NCBI GenBank assembly: GCA_920105625.2
Contig: OV050030.1
Coordinates: forward strand, 421,967,240 to 422,031,239
From: Clusia tigrina
Lineage: Eukaryota; Arthropoda; Insecta; Diptera; Clusiidae
Length of the DNA: 64,000 nucleotides
Direction: 5' to 3'
Part shown: positions 1 to 11,385 of the stretch, piece after piece
Layout: the number at the start of each line of letters is the position of its first letter
Numbering within the stretch: position 1 is the stretch's first letter
The notes under the pieces: generated by a model
Database searches by the model: none
Told to the model about the DNA's origin: nothing
The model's input: the letters and a program-made list of their open reading frames with translations, nothing else
Made by a program: the position numbers and the translations under genes

Positions 1-140
1 TCTACGAGTATTTCTTAAACGCATGCAATTTAAATTTGATCCCTCCCAGCTTTTACCTGGGCGTATTACCCCTGGCCTTGGCAGTGAACTTGACACGACC
101 AACTTTCATTTCAAACAATTGCCCAATACTGGGTACTTAC
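1..140 (-). other. intron of the ZP-domain gene (partial)
   Basis: On the minus strand the coding frame of the exon ending at 141 runs into a consensus 5' splice site (GTAAGT at 140 down to 135). The remaining sequence to the window edge shows no open continuation of the ZP frame that I can support, so it is best read as intron. The next exon should lie left of the window. Confidence 0.6.
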
Positions 141-370
141 TCTGGTTCTTGAAATCCAGCTGGCAGCACGTCGCGTCTCACAATGCCATGTGGTTGTTGT
201 TGTTGTTGCTGCTGCTGCTGCTGCTGCAGCACTACTCGTGCCTGCTCGCGGCTAGTCGCATTCATCATTGTTAAATGCATCACCGGGCCACTGGTGATGC
301 ATTTAACACTGACGATCTCCTTGCCGCTGTCGGACTCGATTATGATTTTGTGGTAATACACTTTTTTACC
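141..370 (-). CDS. ZP-domain protein, downstream exon
   Basis: Exon on the minus strand following the exon at 477-739. A 3' splice site (pyrimidine-poor stretch ending CCGCAG, AG at 372-371) opens the exon and GTAAGT closes it at 140. It enters in phase 0 and leaves in phase 2 (230 bp). The translation starts GKKVYYHKIIIES and continues with GKEIVSVKC, which is the typical end of the N-terminal half (ZP-N) of insect ZP proteins: a lysine-rich beta strand followed by the conserved cysteine. Such proteins are secreted or membrane-anchored apical matrix components that shape cuticle, trachea or sensory structures. A run of 11 glutamines sits about 16 residues after that region, before PHGIVRRD. 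The CAA/CAG mixture looks like ordinary dipteran polyQ expansion. I cannot name the exact ZP paralogue. Family assignment is from motif recognition only. Confidence 0.78.
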
Positions 371-476
371 CTGCGGACAAAGCAAATAAAAATTGAAAGG
401 CTCACGTTAAGAGTGCGTGCGTGAGTGCAGGCGGGCATGCGTATTAACTGTGCAAAGCGAGGCTAAGCGAACTTAC
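371..476 (-). other. short intron between the two ZP exons
   Basis: 106-bp intron bounded by GTAAGT (476 downward) and CAG (ending at 371). It is phase 0, so the junction reads NQLT then GKKVYY. The size is typical of a small dipteran intron, and an alternate read-through frame stops soon after the donor. Confidence 0.75.
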
Positions 477-739
477 CGTTAACTGATTGACCATACGCGT
501 CACGCCGCATTCATAGAAATCGCTGAGCGAAAGTTGGAAAACGGCGAGCGAGCCGTTCAGCTTCGGCTGGCAACGTTCGTCCGGATAACCCTTGAGGCCC
601 TCCAAATAGATTTGCGGCTTTTCACTGTCGTTGCTGCTGTCGTTACTGTCGGCGGTGGCGGTGGCGGTGGTGCTGGTGGCATCGGGAATGCCGATTTCAA
701 CGCGCATCAGATCTTCGGTACAGTGGACTTTGTGTGCTC
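477..739 (-). CDS. ZP-domain protein, upstream exon (ZP-N start)
   Basis: Minus-strand exon of 263 bp. It begins after a 3' splice site (TCTTCTAG, AG at 741-740) with the last two bases of a split codon and ends in phase 0. The frame reads HKVHCTEDLMRVEIGIPDA, a Ser/Thr/Asp-rich spacer, then KPQIYLEGLKGYPDERCQP and LSLSDFYECGVTRMVNQLT. The order Cys - beta strand - LEGLKGYPDxRCQP - FYECG is the signature of an arthropod ZP-N subdomain; the visible cysteines (VHC, ERC, YEC, and VKC in the next exon) fit its disulphide pattern. Residues of about 87 codons are encoded here. A methionine lies inside the domain, but reading starts at the splice site rather than there because the domain extends upstream of it. 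The spacer encoded by ACC/GCC/GAC repeats is probably a species-specific insertion. Upstream exons (signal peptide) are not recognised in the window. Confidence 0.8.
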
Positions 740-2730
740 CTAGAAGATAGAATAAGAAGAATGGGGGATTTTATTTTGAATGCACAACAACAAATTTTCA
801 TTCAATATTGTTGTACGAGTGTATCTGAAATTGTAATTTGCGGCTCAGAACGTGCTGTGATCGTTCTCAAAGCAATCTGCAGGCTCTATCGCAAAATATC
901 TTACGTCCGCGTCTCGCAGCAGCAGCCGCATCAGGATTCACATGTGCAGCCAGCCAGCAACACCTTCTCGCTGTCCGCTGTACACCGCGCTCTGTGCTCA
1001 TGCACCGCTTGTAATTGGTGGCGCATAATTACTATGGAAGTGGAGCGCATGGCAGCGATTTCTAGCAAGCGACTGCTCCAAATGTGCGGCTAGCCGCAGG
1101 GCTTCTTTCTGTGGTAGTTTTGTGGCTTTCGTGTTTTTGAGTGAGTTTGCTTGCAACATTCTTGCTGCATTTTATAGAAAATGGGTTGGAGAAACAAGGC
1201 TAGGCACAATGATTTTTTTCCTATTACCATTAGCGGCTCTCAGCCAGACGGACTGACACAAACACATCTACACACGACACACGCACACACACTCAAACGC
1301 ACACACCACTCACTTGGTAGTATAGTTAACAAAAGTGCGAGAGGCCTAAGTGGGTAAGTGCTGCGCGTACGTGCCTCATGACCAGCCATGGGATCCTTTT
1401 GCTTTCTGTTCTGTTTCTGTCGGAGATGGCGCGGATATCTGCTCGTAGTTTAGCATAGATTTTCCTTTTAACTTAGCAATTTTACATTATTTAAAGACGC
1501 TTTTTATTGCCCCCTTTAATGGGTCTGCGAGGAAGCGCGCTGGCAAAAAATGCGTAGCCTCCTGCACAGCATAGCAATTAGGGCATATGAGTACCCACCA
1601 TGGCATTATGTAAAAGGGTTTAGTAAGCGAAATTACACTCGTAAGACCGATTCGGTTTAGAGGAAATTATAAGTTTGTTTTTGGAACAGGTGATTGTGCT
1701 GAAGCATCTAAACAAAAGACTTCAATAACGAGCTTCATTGAACTTGCCACAATTTAATACTTTGTGATATAGGCTGCCCTTATAAAGGTAACTACTTTAA
1801 GGTTGGCAGAATAAATGTGGCAGATTATCACTGGAGAAGACATCTTAAGACTGCAGTGATGATAACCAGTGCCGTCCCTTTACCATAATTATGGTAGGAA
1901 AGTTTTTAATCTACCACCATGAGCGAAATACGTTTTTAATATGCTTCTATCTTCATTTTTTTCCATCAGAACATTTGCCTTTCATTGATACTTTACTCAC
2001 CCAAAAAAGTTGATAAAAATAAATTCAATTGAATAATTTTCTCTCAGATCATGACTACAGTGGCATTGAGGTACTTGCGAGACTCTTTCGTAGAGTTAAG
2101 CGAATTGCTTTACTTACTAAAGATAAAGAAATCTTCAAAAGCCTCAGAAATGATGTGAAAATGCATGATGACCAAGGCACCTTCTATTTCATATACGATA
2201 AATAGTGAAGGAATGTAATTGTAAATCTACCATGCTTCTTTCTTATTCACCACGCTTTAGTTTGATAGATCCCCACAATTCCGAAGACTAAAAAAAAAAA
2301 GTTTTTGTTTTCCTATACGAGTATATGAACTGAAAGTTTACAATATAACAGAGACCCTATCAAATCAGAGCGACTATATGAGGAAATGGGACCGTTAGGA
2401 CGGTTATGAATGAAATTTCCTACAATTAAAGTGGAACACCACTCTACTTGAACGCTTTTCGCAAGTAATTAAACGTGCACGAGTTTGTCGACTCCTTATA
2501 ACGATGTAACAGTTGGAGAGACAAGAAAATAAATTTTGTGAAACAATTCGACCGAGTCCAAAGATCTTTCTCTATTCTTCTAGCTTTAAGAGAACTACCA
2601 AATTGAAGGAACTGCATCTAGTATTTGTATTGGGTCGGTTTAGAGTAAAGATCATTTCAGGTTCATTTTTCATGTAAAAATGGAAACCAAACGGAATAAG
2701 AAGTTGATAAGATATCATCCAATGGAGCAA
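740..2730. other. non-coding stretch, possible intron or 5' flank of the ZP gene
   Basis: No reading frame here resembles a known protein. The sequence includes a CA-rich patch at about 1256-1312 and otherwise AT-rich unique DNA. It should contain the intron upstream of the exon at 477-739, but no matching 5' exon could be identified. Confidence 0.5.
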
Positions 2731-2779
2731 AGTGACTCCACGGCCTAACAAAACATAATCTGCTTAATCTGATTCTTAA

Positions 2780-2903
2780 CCAAGTCACAATGGACTAGAT
2801 GTCTCCGAGTGGAAGTGCGGCTACTTTGTATCCGCACACGCCTTCCCAACCTAACCAACCTAACCTAACCAACCTAACCTAACCAACCTAACCTAACCAA
2901 CCA
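2780..2903 (+). mobile_element. 3' end of a non-LTR retrotransposon with CCTAA-type tail
   Basis: A short leader (GAAGTGCGGCTACTTTGTATC) precedes about eight CCTAA/CCAA units (2846-2903). Similar 3' leaders followed by CCTAA or CCTA units recur at 9015, 13556, 16210 (inverted), 25977 (inverted) and 35364. Tails of short tandem units are usual for non-LTR elements that insert by target-primed reverse transcription. The 5' boundary is a guess. Confidence 0.5.
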
Positions 2904-3580
2904 TTTCGGCTGAGACTCCATTTTTGATGATTCTTACAACACTGAAAAACTTCGTCGTAAGAATTATTTATATATTTGTTTTTCAACAGTCCCCAACATT
3001 TCTCCAGGGGTCATATATCATCTCTACTCCCTGATCTGTTATCGATAAGTGTGTTCTTTTGAATTGAAACTTGGATTCAGTAGAATACATATTAAAGACG
3101 GATCGTCTAGAGTGAGTCTGGTTTGAAATCCACACCAGCCTTTGAGGTGCATATTTTTAGTTACTACATAACGAAGGGGAAAACCACAAAAAGCGTAAAC
3201 AAAAGGTGTGAATTACAGAAGGATTACACGGCATTAGTGTTAAATATATTCATTTCTTATGACACGAGAGTATCAGCAGTACGAGGATGCCACCCATTTG
3301 TACAGATACTTCAATAAAACAGTATAAAAATCATTATTAAATCATAGTTACTGAGTCATAGCACTCTAAAATCTTTTATTTAATATAACCTGTGAGTGAA
3401 TTACGACCAACTTGATCGCTCGACAAAACTTCATATAGCACGCTCGCGTCACATTTGCTCGAAGCATAAATTGACGATCACGTGTCAAGAGACTTCCCCG
3501 CGGGTATTTAAAGTGACTAAAAGGAGTTCCACCAAACTTATAAGTGAATTGTGTCTAGAACTACAACTACGATGATGCAT
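2904..3580. other. unique AT-rich DNA, nothing recognised
   Basis: No coding or repeat structure stands out. Short frames in this stretch have no recognisable similarity. Confidence 0.5.
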
Positions 3581-3956
3581 GATGCTCTGAATCTGGAATA
3601 CAATGATGTTCATATCTGATATCAATGACATTAGAGATAAACGAAACCGATGCTCTGAATCTGCAATATAATGATTTTCATATCTGATATCAATGACATT
3701 AGAGATGAACGAAACCGATACTCTGAATCTGCAATATAATGATCTCAATGACATTAGAGATAAACGAAAATGATGCTCTGAATCTGCAATATAATGATTT
3801 TCATATCTGATATCAATGACATTAGAGATGAACGAAACCGATGCTCTGAATCTGCAATATAATGATCTCAATGACATTAGAGATCAACGAAAATGTTGCT
3901 GTGAATCTGCAATACAATCATGTTCATATCTGATATCAATGCCAGTGGAGATGAAG
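3581..3956. repeat. tandem array of alternating 68- and 55-bp units
   Basis: Units begin GATGCTCTGAATCTGCAATA at 3581, 3649, 3717, 3772, 3840 and 3895. Long units (68 bp) hold an extra TTTCATATCTGATAT segment missing from short units (55 bp); the order is long, long, short, long, short, long. The minus strand stays open through most of the array, but the resulting peptide is just the repeat translated, so I do not call a gene. Confidence 0.85.
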
Positions 3957-6900
3957 GGTTTATTTCAAACAGGAAAAATTAAAAGAGAAGACTTCCTTAA
4001 TCTGGCCACACTGTACACAGCATAATGAAAATGTGTTAAAGTGCTCTTAAACAACTTTTCACAGCATTTTGTTGTAAATGAAAAAGAAAATACGAGTACG
4101 TCTGAAGCAGCATTCAACAAAAAGCAGATCACAAGAAATGGTGTTAAAAACAACGACCATTAAACCATAAACCATAAACAAACAATGAAATGCATGGAAA
4201 TGTGTTGAAGTGAAAAGACGTTAACGATGACAGCCTCTCTTTGCTTTAGGAACCATTCACAATAAATGTTTCAATACGTAACGCACGCATCGCTTAAGGC
4301 AAACAAAAGACTTAGGAAACGAACTCGCCACTGAGTCAGTGAGGAAGTCGAAACTGAGAAGGAAATCGGGTTCAAAAGCATTTCAAGTAGAATTTGCATG
4401 ATTGAATTCTTGAAAAATGCGTCAATAATAACCCAAATAACACACCTACAGTGAAATAGACGCCAAAAGACAGAGCGAAATACTATTAGACCAACATTTC
4501 GTGGAGTTAGTAAGACCACTTTTATAAGAAATTTAGGTAATATTCGCAGAAGATTGCAAAATATTGGAAAATACTCTGCACTAAAATAATGGAGTATTCA
4601 ATTATCAACAGCTGATGATGAAATAAGCAACGTCACTACGTCTATCATGCTCATAGAATACACTATCGGTATTTAAATACATAAAGTTATGAGAACACTG
4701 ACAAAACATCAAAGCTTCTCTAATATCCTGTGACATAACCATAATGGCACATTATTACTAAGACCTGCTATCAACCACGTAAACAATGTAAAAGAATACT
4801 TATTACTATGCTCCAAGACTCCTGTTAATTATTGCTCAAACTTAGTATATCCTTTCTTAGGGTACAGGAGAAAATCATACAAAGGATAAAATCATATATT
4901 ATTATGACTACATGCCCTGAGAAAATAATACTCATATATATGTCTAATAAATATGAATGCATAATAAGCGAAGATCGTTTTCAACTCTTGAGAAAAATAA
5001 ATTTCCCATACAAATACATGAAAGTGACTTTCATCCTTTGGGGGGCTTAATTAAAAGCCCTTAAGCAAACTTTAATTAACTGCACACAATCTGAGAGCAC
5101 TCAGGAGGAGTAAGTGCACAAGAAGCGATGCAAAAGCGTAAAGACAAATAACAAAATGCAACCACAATTAATGCACTTTTATTGTAATTGAATATCAAAT
5201 AACGCTGCCACCACAGCAATCCACCACTTGAAGTGCTGTCTCATGGTCACTATGAGGAATAGTGCGCCAGGCAAAAGATGCACGCAGACAGATTATGCCG
5301 ACTTCCGTTCGCGCTCAGACAATTAATTGCCTACGCAGCGGCAGCCACACTGGCAGTGGCAGTGGTATTGGCAGTGGCAGTGGCAGCGACTGAGTTGAGT
5401 TGTGCTGAGTTTGCAAATGACAACTGCGAAAGTCAAGTCAAGTAAAGTAAAGGAACTACGAGGCAAGTGGTGCCTAAATTACACACAGACACGATAATTC
5501 GCCATTGACAAGAAGTGGATGACGACGAAGATGGCGACGATGGTGGCTCAGGCGGGCAAAATTGCAAAAAGCAGTAAAAATATGCACGAAAAAGGCTAAA
5601 AAAACCAAAATCGCCGCTCATGTGTGGAGTGATAAAAATAAAAGGCATAAAAAGGAATTTCATGGGGGAAAATGATTGCGTTAATGGCCGCAGGCTTAAC
5701 TTACTATAAAAAGTAAAGACAAATAGATTGGAATTTAATGACACTGACCGAGGCGATGGATGTGGCGGTGGTGGTTGGTGGGTTCGCAATGACGGTGGCG
5801 TTGAAGTGGTTATGCTCGCTCTGTTGGTGGGTTATGTTCATGACCAATAGAATATTTAAGCCAATTATTATTTGAAAACATTAAAATAAAAGTAATTAAT
5901 TGTTAATAATATACTGGAAATGCACATTTATTTTTGCACTGAAATAATTAAATATAAATTATTTAAAAATTACACTAGAAGCCTAGCACAGTTTAGGACC
6001 GCCACACAGCAACCCAAGTATTTATACTCATACTTGTATGGCACAATTCGTCAGTAGAGGTACTCGTACCAGCAAACACCAAACACCACCTCCGCCGTAG
6101 AGCGTCGTCGTATTAAATTAAGCCATGAATACAAAGTACGAGTATTCGCACTCAATGCCAAATTCGTTGCGCATCGTTGCAGCGCCAGTGGGCGCTAAGA
6201 TAACAACAACAGCAACAACAAAAAACAAAGACAAAACAACAACAATAGCCATACTCGTATGAACACAAAAGCCCAGCCTGCACCATTTCATACCAAACCA
6301 AGCCACACCATACCATTCCATACCATTCTATACCAAACCATTCCCATACCATACCGAGTTGCCATAATAAAGTTGCACCAGACAATGTTACAACCGCAGA
6401 GCTAGCGCGCATATAGCATGGCCATGTTTTGAGCCATGACAAAAACAACAATAGCAAAAACAACAACAGCAACAACAACAACAACAATAGCAACAACAAC
6501 AAAAAAGGTACAAAATAACAATAATTGAATTTTAAAAGTCCAACCCTTTTAGGTGTGCGCGCATATATCGTCTTTCACTGCTGTCCATTGTGAGCGGACG
6601 AACGCGTTCTCCATGCATGCATGCTCTCAGTTTTGTCGCTTAATTCTTCGTTTTTATAGTCTGGCCCCGGCCCTGGCCGGCAGATTGCGGAGTTAAAGTA
6701 AATAAAGACGAGCGCACATAATAAAAAAAACAATGCAGCAAGCAGCACCACCACTATGCCGAGTTCTAAACTTAAGCGGAGTTGTTTTTGTTTTTGTTAT
6801 TGTTGTTTTTCCAGAATTTTGTTGTTGTTTCTGGTGCATAAAACTCACTTTAATTTTATAGACGAAATAAAAATGCATTCAAATTGAAGCTGCTAATAAT

Positions 6901-7600
6901 TGTGTGGTGTTTTATTTGCTCAACGCACACAATGCATTGATTAAAATTTATTTTTATGTTGGATTCTTGTGGCGAGCATTTTTCTTTTTTCTTCTTTTTT
7001 TAATAGCGCCATGAGATAAAATTGTAAAAATACTAAGAAAAAGCATAAAAACTAAATGTGCATTTTTACATGCTACATACACTTTGTGGTGTATATTGAA
7101 TTTGTTTGTACCCCCGATAAGGATACGTAGTAGGGAAGGATGTGTCTTTTGGAGTAGTGTAATTTTCTGAGTCTATGGGACTGTCCTGAATTCTTGAAAA
7201 TAATTTAGAAACTTGTTATATTAGTTTTATAGTTTTTGTTTGAACCAGTTGAGACCACTAACAAGTCGGCTTTCTATACATCCATTTTCTTGCAAATAGC
7301 ATATCTTTAGAAAGAAAAGAGATATTTGTATACACAAGTTTGAACATTCATTTCAGGTGTGTCAAATTTAGTAAACAGCAAAGCACCTTCACTACTTTAA
7401 AGTATAATTTCCTCCTTGCGAAAAGCGGAATCTTACTACTGAACGAGCAAGTAAGTAATGTACTGATGCCTCTACAAATGATCAATAGCCGTATTGAAGA
7501 AGATATGATGAGAAAGGTGGAAGAAAGGAATATAAAATCGTAAAGCTCATGCTCAACCGTACGGCAATCAGACCAAATCGATACTAGCACTTCCGAGGAA
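3957..7600. other. unique non-coding DNA with microsatellites
   Basis: No protein-like frame found. Simple-sequence patches include GGCAGT repeats (about 5343-5387), a CATAC/CATTC run (about 6290-6357), CAA runs at 6200-6250 and 6440-6500, and T-rich blocks near 6780-6830. Long leucine- or cysteine-rich frames on the minus strand at 6118-6502 are translations of these repeats. Confidence 0.55.
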
Positions 7601-7619
7601 GAATTGCAAAACGGTAGTA

Positions 7620-7800
7620 GGAGTACTCACAGGTCACTGTCTAACGGCCGTAGAAGCTAAAAGAATGGGACTCACAAACAATGATGAATGTAGGAAATGT
7701 GGGGAACAGGACACAAAGGAAACTTTGGAGCACCTACTATGCCTATGACCCGCATTATCAAAACTCACCTAACACATCTGGGAGCCCCTCGGTTTGAAGT
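7620..7800 (+). pseudogene. non-LTR retrotransposon ORF2 C-terminus (zinc knuckle), relic
   Basis: Reading from 7620 gives VLTGHCLTAVEAKRMGL, then CRKCGEQ...LEHLLCL followed by a stop and PALSK. This matches the C-terminal block shared by non-LTR ORF2 proteins: a LTGH motif, an AxRxGL segment and a CCHC-type knuckle with HLLCxCPAL. The last cysteine is replaced and two stops interrupt it, so it is dead. It is cut on the right by the DD41D mariner at 7806. Confidence 0.7.
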
Positions 7801-7805
7801 ACTAA

Positions 7806-8868
7806 AGGGTTTTCCAACAAGAGGTGTTATTTTGAATCACCCGGTATTTCGGTAGCTGTCACTTTTGAAGCTTTTATTCTTTGACATTTGACAAGTAGAA
7901 ACTACGCCTTTACTAAAAATGGAACGATACACGCTTCAACAACGCATTGAAATTATTCAAATTCACTACAAAAATGGTGAAAATCTTGCAGTCACAGTTC
8001 GCAAAACTACTAAAGCATTTTTGGGTCGTCGTGAAGCACCTTGTCGGACCGCAATACAGAAATTGGTGAAAAAATTGGAGCTGTTGGGACAAGTTAGTGA
8101 TGTGAAGAATAAAACCCGCGCACGTCGCTCAAGAACAACTGAGAATATTGGTGCTGTAGCCCAAAGTGTTGAAGAAAACGTAGGTTTGTCCATTCCTCGT
8201 CGTTCTTTGGAATTGGGCATTCCACAAACGTCATTACACCGTATTTTGCATAAAGACTTGGGTCTTAAGGCTTATAAAGTTCAGTTAACAGAAGAACTCA
8301 AGCCGGCCGATCATCAACAACGTCGTGTCTTTGCTGATTGGGTCCTTGAAATGCATGAAAATGATCCGGAATTCCATCGAAAAATCATCTTGACTGATGA
8401 GGCCCATTTCCACCTCGGTGGCTACGTCAACAAGCAAAATTGTCGCATCTGGGGCTCGGAAAACCCAAGAGTTATTGTTGCCTCTCCATCTTCAACGTGT
8501 GACTGTTTGGTGCGGTTTATGGTCCGGTGGGGTCATTGGACCTTACTTTTTCGAAAATGATGTTGGATCAACAGTTACGGTGAATGGATTGCGCTATCGA
8601 GACATGATGATTAATGATTTTTTATGGTCGGAGTTGGATGGTATTGATCTGGACAACGTTTACTTTCAACATGACGGCGCTACGTGCCTCACAAGCAACG
8701 AAACCATTGCTCTTTTACGGGAAAAGTTTCCGGACCGTGTTATCTCTCGAAGAGGTGATCACAATTGGCCACCGAGATCTTGTGATTTAACACCTTGCGA
8801 CCTCTTCCTTTGGGGCCACGTGAAAGATAAGGTCTAGGCCAACAGCCCAGCGTCGATTCAAGACCTCA
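7806..8868 (+). mobile_element. DD41D mariner-like element, 3' truncated
   Basis: The left end GGGTTTTCCAACAAGAGGTG (7806 onward) resembles the terminal repeat of the related element at 32104-33034. The transposase reading begins at 7919 and similarity is lost at about 8868, shortly after AGCGTCGATTCAAGACCTC, where a non-LTR 3' end begins. No right terminal repeat was found, so the element is truncated. Confidence 0.75.
7919..8868 (+). pseudogene. DD41D mariner transposase, frameshifted
   Basis: A start at 7919 opens a frame (MERYTLQQRIEIIQIHY...) with an N-terminal helix-turn-helix region (about residues 5-125), then LTDEAHFHLGGYVNKQNCR, which carries the first catalytic Asp. A frameshift near 8500 moves the reading to the frame seen at 8397-8837, giving VWCGLWSGGVIGPYFF, FQHDGAT (second Asp) and PPRSCDLTPCDLFLWG (third Asp). 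I count 41 residues between the second and third Asp, the spacing described for the rosa family of mariner elements. A stop (TAG at 8835) occurs just after HVKDKV, and the C-terminus is lost. Not functional as it stands. Tc1-type elements were considered but the DLTPxD ending argues for mariner. Confidence 0.8.
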
Positions 8869-9015
8869 GAGTTTAGCTAAGATTTACTAAGAGCATCTCT
8901 CTCTTTTTAACGGCTTATACTACAGCTCTTAAACGAATATCCATCTGGCACTGCAAAGGACCTTGCCGGTCTATGTGTGCCCTTCACAGGCAGCCAGCGT
9001 AACCTAACCTAACCT
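8869..9015 (+). mobile_element. 5'-truncated non-LTR 3' end with CCTAA tail
   Basis: The stretch ends CAGGCAGCCAGCGTAACCTAACCTAACC. The tail type and preceding GC-richer leader match other non-LTR ends in the window. It abuts the broken end of the DD41D mariner, suggesting it inserted into, or joined, that element. Confidence 0.55.
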
Positions 9016-9039
9016 TCCTCTAAATAAGTTTCCTTAAAA

Positions 9040-9084
9040 GGCAACGAAGCTTCAAAGACTAGCCGTCTTTGAAGCTTCGTTGCC
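9040..9084. repeat. perfect 20-bp inverted repeat with 5-nt loop
   Basis: Left arm GGCAACGAAGCTTCAAAGAC (9040-9059), loop TAGCC, right arm its exact complement (9065-9084). Flanking A- and T-runs extend pairing weakly. No transcription unit is visible around it. Confidence 0.9.
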
Positions 9085-11300
9085 TATTTTCTTGGCCTCT
9101 GCTACTCTGGATACCAAATATTCATACAAATTTTAATAAAATTGAATATTCATATAAATTCCAATTGAGTTTTGTAATATTCGTGTAAATAAAATAGAGT
9201 ACAGAATCTGAGTCTGAGTGCAGTGTGCTTATAATAGTCGATATGACCGACTACTAACATGCTTCCTGTGCTTAAGTTGCTATTTTTATACAAAAAATGG
9301 GAAGCCGTAAAGTTAGTCACTGAAAGAAGAACTAACAAACATGTTGTCCTTGAAAGCAGAACCAAGCGCCTTAAAGAATATTGTGGGCAAAACATACAAG
9401 CTATTAATTAATTTACTCGTATTATTCTAAGTGTTCATTTTTATATTAAAAGGAAGGCCACGAAAAGAGCATAATAATCTTAAATACCCTTGATATTTGG
9501 CACAGCATGCAGCGGCAATGGTGATAAGCAGGGCAGTTTCGGATCAGACGGGGCAGGGAATGTTAATCGGATCCGGCTCAATGGTGTTAAGAAGGCCAGT
9601 GTCGGTTCGGGGAGGCTGACTTTTCAGTACAGTGTATAATCACCAAACATTTCTTGACTGAAAGACGTCAATATTGTAAGTTTCGAGAACTTAAAATTCA
9701 AAAGGGTTTCTCCACCGGAACTAGATATGAGACATTTACTTCCGAATTGTTTACTTGTATTTGAAATTCACGGTCTCAATTCTTCACCAGCATATTCGTT
9801 AAACTAGCACAAGAAAATTCGTCACAATGTATAGTTAGTTAGTTAGTTAACTGACCCAGGATATAAGCATCGAAAGAAGAGATACGAGTCTGCTAGAATA
9901 GGTACAATAAATTGTAGAATACTAAGTGAAAAAAGCAATTGTAAGTCTTAAAGACGGAAGTGAGAAAAATTCTAAAAATATACTTCGCACTATAATCCTA
10001 TATTAGGAAGACTAAATATGAGAAACCGAATTTGTCGCATTGAATCAAGCTTCAATATTTTATGTAATTTATAATAATCTTTACCTTAGTTTATAAGGGT
10101 TGAAATAGTTTGGGCCGCCTCAAAGACGGCTTACTTACGAATATCAGCAAGCACTAAAGTGATTTTCTTAGCAATGGATCTAAACTTATAATTTCACTAT
10201 TCAGACTAATGAGTACTAGTAATGAAGTGGAAAAGACTAATGATATCAGTTAGATAGAGATCTCAGTCATATTAAATAACTCTTTACAAGATTATTTTTC
10301 CAAGAAAATTGTCGGGTCTTTTGAAAAAAAAAAACAAAATTTATGTCAGAATTATGACAGACTCTGCAATTAGTCTCCGAACGCTCATCAACGAACGGCA
10401 ACTTAGGCCGGTGGACTGATGACTGACGCCGCTGTTACCGGAACACTGTCTCTGAAGTAAAGGTTCTATCTATCTATTCTAGCATTTCCCAGCTTTGACG
10501 CTTGGATGCCACTCACAACACATCACGGCAGCTTTCTTTTTGTTTGCGCAATTTACATTTAAATTCCTCTAATTTGCAAATTTTCCGTTGCATTTGCGGT
10601 TTGGCGGGGTGCAAATTTGTTGACCGACCACTTTGCTTCCTGCAACGCAAGGCCAAACAATTAATTTCAATTTATGGCTGCAGCCCACTTTGCCATTATG
10701 ACACTGATTAGCATATGTTTAGCATAAACAAAATTCGCCAAAGGCGACGCCTTTTAACGTAGCTAAAAACAACAACAACAACAACAACAAAGGCCAAATA
10801 ATTCTCCTTCAAGTTGCGAGTAAAAATAATTTATTTTCAGTGCGTGCACGTTAGAAGCCGTGGCTAATTTGTCTAACAATGCGCGAAGGAAGAGGCGGCG
10901 GTACAAAGCGAAGAAACGAGTTAAAATGTTGCGTAAGCAGCTGGCGAAGCAAAAGGAAAAATAAGCGAAAAGTTGCACATCCTGTTGCTGCATTCATGCC
11001 GCTGTTGACTGAAGATTGATGCGTTGCAGCAGGCGCACGCATATTCTGATAAATTCACCTTGCGACGTTGTACGAGTAGTGGCGTGCTTTATTGGCGCCA
11101 CGCCTGATGAGCTCACAAGTGGAATTACTGGAAGGAGTAATAATACAACTAAATACGGATTTGGCTACTTTATGCCGCGAGTTCGAAGTATTTGGAAGTG
11201 GGTGCTAAGTAGGAGATGCGAGTAGTAAAGACTCCGCCTTTTTCTCTTATCAACTTTGCAGATATTTCTTCTTTCTTTACAAATATTTCTATTACTCATA
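9085..11300. other. unique non-coding DNA
   Basis: No recognisable coding region. Notable only for a GTTAGTTAGTTA run at 9834-9848, an A-run at 10325 and CAA repeats at 10767-10790. The frames around 10500-11200 have no family signature. Confidence 0.5.
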
Positions 11301-11306
11301 ATACAG

Positions 11307-11385
11307 CTGGCCTCCACGGTCTAGTGGTAAGCAGGCTAGTCTCACAGTCGTGGGGCCTCAGGTTCGAATCCCAACCAGGTCTCAA
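11307..11385 (+). mobile_element. tRNA-like head of a SINE
   Basis: The A-box-like GGTCTAGTGGTAAGC (near 11320) and the B-box GGTTCGAATCC (near 11361) have tRNA spacing, which is what RNA polymerase III needs internally. The ends do not pair into an acceptor stem and no CCA follows. The downstream sequence differs from the SINEs at 53025 and 60173, so this may be a distinct SINE family with the same type of head. Confidence 0.6.

Noticed and set aside
2846..2903. CCTAA repeats resembling the insect telomere TTAGG
   Set aside because: Flies have lost TTAGG telomeres, units are mixed with CCAA, and the same words form tails of several dispersed retrotransposon ends here.
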